Both the position numbers and the translations under genes were made by a program. Below the pieces are notes generated by a model. It was not told where the DNA came from. It made no database searches and saw nothing but the letters and a program-made list of their open reading frames with translations. Shown one piece after another: positions 5,728 through 7,579 of a stretch of DNA of 7,579 nt. Source of the DNA: Prevotellaceae bacterium (GTDB taxonomy: Bacteria > Bacteroidota > Bacteroidia > Bacteroidales > UBA932); NCBI GenBank assembly GCA_031268055.1, contig JAIRXY010000080.1:1-7579 (forward strand), read 5' to 3'. Position 1 is the stretch's first letter; each line of letters begins with the position of its first letter.

Positions 5728-7011
5728 ATGAATATTCTTTTACTTGGCTCGGGTGGGCGCGAGCACGCGCTGGCGTGGAAAATGAAGCAGAGCAAAGCGC
5801 TCTCTCGGCTGCTTATTGCGCCGGGAAATGCAGGCACCGCCTCGCTGGGGGTAAACGTAGCCGTTGACCCCAATAACTTTGCCGCCGTAAAGGAGGTGGC
5901 GCTGAAAAATGACGTAGGCATGGTGGTTGTTGGCGCCGAAGAGCCGCTGGTGCGGGGCATTTTCGACTACTTTGCTGCCGACGACACGCTGAAAAATATT
6001 CCGGTAATTGGCCCGTCGAAAAAAGGGGCTATGCTGGAGGGGAGCAAGGATTTTGCCAAGCAGTTCATGGCCAAGTACGGCATTCCCACGGCGCGCTACA
6101 GGTCGTTTACGCGCGGCAGCATGGCCGATGGCTTTGCTTTTCTGGAATCGCTCCGTCCGCCCTACGTGCTCAAGGCCGATGGCTTGGCCGCCGGAAAAGG
6201 CGTGCTGATTCTGGAGAGCCTGAGCGAGGCAAAAGCGCAGCTGGAGGAAATGCTCAACGGAATGTTTGGCGAGGCGAGCCGCACGGTGGTGGTAGAGGAG
6301 TTCCTGAGCGGCGTGGAGCTGTCGGTTTTTGCGCTGAGCGACGGCAAATCGTACAAGATATTGCCCGAAGCCAAGGACTACAAGCGGATTGGAGAAGGCG
6401 ACACGGGGCCAAACACCGGTGGCATGGGGAGCGTTTCGCCGGCGCCATTTGCCACGCCGGAGTTCATGGAAAAGGTGCGCACGCGCATCGTTGAGCCAAC
6501 CATAAGGGGGCTACAGGCGGAGCAAATAACCTACCGCGGCTTCATCTTTTTTGGGCTGATAAGCGTAGGCGGGGAGCCAATGGTGATTGAGTACAACGTG
6601 CGCATGGGCGACCCCGAAACCGAAAGCGTTATGCTACGCCTCGACGCCGATTTGGTCGATTTGTTTGACGGCGTTGCAAAAGGAAACCTCTCGGAGCGAG
6701 CGTGCCGCAACCTGCCGCAGGCGGCGGCGACAGTGGTGTGCGTGAGCGGCGGCTACCCCGGCAGCTACAAAAAGGGAGCTGCCATAAGCGGCTTGGAGAA
6801 GGTGCAGGGCAGCATTGCCTTTCACGCCGGCACCAAGGCCAGCGGCGCAAGCGTGGAGACTGCCGGAGGGCGCGTTCTGGCGATATCGTCGCTTGCCGAT
6901 ACCCTGCCGCAAGCGCTGGAAAAATCGTACGCCGAGGTCGCAAAAATTGAATACGAGGGGAAATATTTTCGTCGGGATATTGGGAGGGACGTTTTGACCG
7001 TTGGCCAGTGA
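5728..7011 (+). CDS. purD: Phosphoribosylamine-glycine ligase PurD (GARS)
   Basis: PurD joins glycine to 5-phosphoribosylamine using ATP, the second step of de novo purine synthesis in the cytoplasm. The 427 residues match the usual length of the monofunctional enzyme. Visible motifs are GSGGREHA (7-14), PGNAG (32-36), the ATP-grasp loop KADGLAAGKGV (149-159), VVVEEFLSG (187-195), the family signature GPNTGGMG (227-234), the metal-binding EYNVRMGDPE (288-297), and the C-terminal GGRVL (380-384) and YFRRDIG (413-419). The start ATG lies 11 bases after the queG stop with an A-rich leader, typical of this phylum. No AIRS or GART domain is fused. The stop codon lies within one of the 13-bp direct repeats that flank the palindromic element downstream, so the last codons may have been touched by an insertion, though the tail looks normal. 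Confidence 0.98.
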   Translation: MNILLLGSGGREHALAWKMKQSKALSRLLIAPGNAGTASLGVNVAVDPNNFAAVKEVALKNDVGMVVVGAEEPLVRGIFDYFAADDTLKNIPVIGPSKKGAMLEGSKDFAKQFMAKYGIPTARYRSFTRGSMADGFAFLESLRPPYVLKADGLAAGKGVLILESLSEAKAQLEEMLNGMFGEASRTVVVEEFLSGVELSVFALSDGKSYKILPEAKDYKRIGEGDTGPNTGGMGSVSPAPFATPEFMEKVRTRIVEPTIRGLQAEQITYRGFIFFGLISVGGEPMVIEYNVRMGDPETESVMLRLDADLVDLFDGVAKGNLSERACRNLPQAAATVVCVSGGYPGSYKKGAAISGLEKVQGSIAFHAGTKASGASVETAGGRVLAISSLADTLPQALEKSYAEVAKIEYEGKYFRRDIGRDVLTVGQ

Positions 7012-7013
7012 GC
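7001..7013 (+). repeat. Left copy of a 13-bp imperfect direct repeat
   Basis: TTGGCCAGTGAGC spans the purD stop codon (TGA at 7009-7011). It matches 7280-7292 at 12 of 13 positions. The pair brackets the palindrome cluster, as a target-site duplication would. Confidence 0.6.
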
Positions 7014-7092
7014 AAACGCATGAAAAAGCGTCAGTATGCACTTCCTTTATTGACGACAACAAAACGCTGTAAGCGTTTCCTGTGAATAACCC
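7012..7092. repeat. Dispersed palindromic repeat unit, copy B
   Basis: This 81-bp unit corresponds to copy A at 380-459. It starts caaacgcatgaaaaa (7013-7027), then a first hairpin cgtcagta/tattgacg (7029-7036 and 7048-7055, one G-T pair), then a second hairpin aaacgct-gta-agcgttt (7062-7078), then cctgtgaataaccc. It begins right at the end of purD. The third base pair of the first hairpin is C-G in copy A and T-A here, a compensatory change. Confidence 0.75.
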
Positions 7093-7248
7093 CCAGATTT
7101 ATCTGGGGGCGAAGATAGGGGGGCGAAGATAGGCCACAAAACGCTGTAAGCGTTGCCCAACGTAATAGGGAAACCCCTACGGGGTTTTGGGTTGTAGCGT
7201 GGCGCTTGCGTTACCCCCAGATGAATCTGGGGGTTATTCACAGGAAAC
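7075..7248. repeat. 35-bp inverted repeat pair (34/35 identical)
   Basis: The left arm is 7075-7109 and the right arm 7214-7248; the only difference is at 7100 against 7223. Each arm itself contains a 9-bp palindrome, cccccagat / atctggggg (7090-7109 with loop tt; 7214-7233 with loop ga). Each arm can therefore fold alone, or the two can pair across a loop of 104 bases. Confidence 0.85.
7108..7133 (+). repeat. Short tandem repeat, 14-base period
   Basis: The unit ggcgaagatagg occurs at 7108-7119 and again at 7122-7133, separated by gg. It follows directly on the left 35-bp arm and may be a replication-slippage or insertion scar. Confidence 0.7.
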
Positions 7249-7263
7249 CCCTATGGGGTTTTT
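7245..7263 (+). terminator. Possible intrinsic terminator hairpin after purD
   Basis: The stem aaacccc (7245-7251) pairs with ggggttt (7255-7261) around a tat loop and runs into five T. It has four G-C pairs and a short U-tail, so it could stop transcription from purD. The same hairpin type occurs at 7171-7187 with only four T. These stems are part of the repeat element, so termination may be a side effect. Confidence 0.3.
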
Positions 7264-7279
7264 CATGCGCTTGTCATGG

Positions 7280-7292
7280 TTGGCCAATGAGC
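7280..7292 (+). repeat. Right copy of a 13-bp imperfect direct repeat
   Basis: TTGGCCAATGAGC differs from the copy at 7001-7013 only at the eighth base. Beyond it the sequence becomes ordinary AT-rich intergenic DNA leading to the aminotransferase promoter. Confidence 0.6.
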
Positions 7293-7340
7293 GCGGAGGG
7301 GATTAGGCAAAAAAGGCGCATAAATAGCTGCTTTTTTTTG

Positions 7341-7348
7341 TATCTTTG
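7341..7348 (+). promoter_or_regulatory. Predicted -7 promoter box of the aminotransferase gene
   Basis: TATCTTTG is an exact TAnnTTTG box and the commonest natural variant in Bacteroidetes. No good TTTG lies 19-21 bases upstream, so the -33 element is weak or absent; a T8G run (7332-7340) directly precedes the box. The inferred start near 7355 gives a leader of about 60 bases before ATG 7414. Confidence 0.5.
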
Positions 7349-7413
7349 CGGCGCAATCACCAAAATCCCAAGGCAGGTGAAAAAGTAAAAATGAGTAAAT
7401 TGTAAGTTAACAT

Positions 7414-7579
7414 ATGCCACGAATTTCGGAAAAAGGCTTATACATGCCGTCGTCGCCCATACGCAAGCTTGCGCCGTATGCTGAGGCGGCAAAGCGTACA
7501 GGACGAAAAGTATACCATCTCAACATTGGGCAGCCGGATATTGCTACGCCGCTGGTAGCGCTGAATGCCATCAAAAATT
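7414..7579 (+). CDS. PLP-dependent class I/II aminotransferase, N-terminal part
   Basis: The window ends inside this gene; 55 codons are visible, starting MPRISEKGLYMPSSPIRKL. The segment YAEAAKRTGRKVYHLNIGQPDIATP (residues 22-46) is the N-terminal part of class I/II aminotransferases, where the LNIGQPD stretch belongs to the substrate-binding region. Aspartate aminotransferase-like enzymes of Bacteroidetes begin in the same way. Substrate specificity cannot be judged, since the PLP lysine and other key residues lie beyond the edge. It is transcribed away from purD but separated from it by the palindrome cluster and its own promoter box, so it is probably a separate unit. A four-codon open frame (7391-7405) precedes it. 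Confidence 0.88.
   Translation, partial: MPRISEKGLYMPSSPIRKLAPYAEAAKRTGRKVYHLNIGQPDIATPLVALNAIKN

Larger units (their letters stand above)
7014..7279. mobile_element. Putative non-autonomous palindromic element (MITE/REP cluster-like)
   Basis: About 266 bp with no coding capacity. The outer ends are related and inverted: caaacgcatgaaaaa (7013-7027) and the complement of 7259-7273, caagcgcatgaaaaa. Inside, 7075-7109 and 7214-7248 form a 35-bp inverted repeat with one mismatch. The core between them (7110-7213) has a third copy of the aacgct-gta-agcgtt hairpin (7140-7154) and an aaacccc-tac-ggggttt hairpin (7171-7187). The block is bracketed by 13-bp imperfect direct repeats. The inverted ends, lack of genes and flanking repeats suggest a small element moved in trans by a transposase elsewhere, or a cluster of REP units. 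The structure is seen; mobility is inferred. Confidence 0.5.

Noticed and set aside
6629..7062. Minus-strand open frames of 130 and 142 residues over the purD end
   Set aside because: They are antisense shadows of the conserved PurD C-terminus with arginine-rich or low-complexity translation.
7012..7275. CRISPR array
   Set aside because: The repeats are of several kinds, differently spaced and inverted, with no regular direct repeat/spacer pattern and no cas genes nearby.

Overview
The window looks like chromosomal DNA from a member of the Bacteroidetes, probably order Bacteroidales. The lineage is inferred from the proteins, from several promoters of the TTTG / TAnnTTTG form typical of this phylum, and from the near absence of strong Shine-Dalgarno sites. 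All coding genes belong to recognisable housekeeping families. I do not see a phage, a CRISPR array, a toxin-antitoxin pair or a multi-gene defence system. The unusual material is in the intergenic DNA.

Layout. Positions 1-481 hold no convincing gene: an AT-rich hairpin, a leftward promoter and an 80-bp repeat unit. Positions 482-4187 are a minus-strand operon, read right to left: a dCMP deaminase (comEB-like), a membrane-anchored S41/CtpA-type PDZ protease, a small TM2-domain membrane protein, and the tRNA methylthiotransferase MiaB. The last two junctions are both 4-bp ATGA overlaps. Positions 4188-4335 are a divergent promoter region with back-to-back Bacteroidetes-type promoters. Positions 4336-7011 are a plus-strand run: a DUF59 (SufT/MIP18-like) Fe-S assembly protein, the epoxyqueuosine reductase QueG, and the purine enzyme PurD. 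Positions 7012-7340 hold a dense cluster of palindromes that looks like a small non-autonomous mobile element inserted at the purD stop codon. From 7414 to the window end is the start of a PLP-dependent aminotransferase.

How the genes relate. MiaB and QueG both modify tRNA anticodon loops (position 37 and position 34) and both carry two [4Fe-4S] clusters. The DUF59 protein next to queG belongs to a family that helps load such clusters, so a loose Fe-S / tRNA-modification theme spans the divergent promoter. dCMP deaminase and PurD serve nucleotide synthesis.

Most interesting points: (1) the roughly 260-bp palindrome-rich element after purD, with a 34/35-bp internal inverted repeat and imperfect 13-bp flanking direct repeats; (2) a second copy of its left unit after miaB, with a compensatory base change in a predicted stem; (3) a T8 tract at the queG start that puts a well-placed ATG out of frame.
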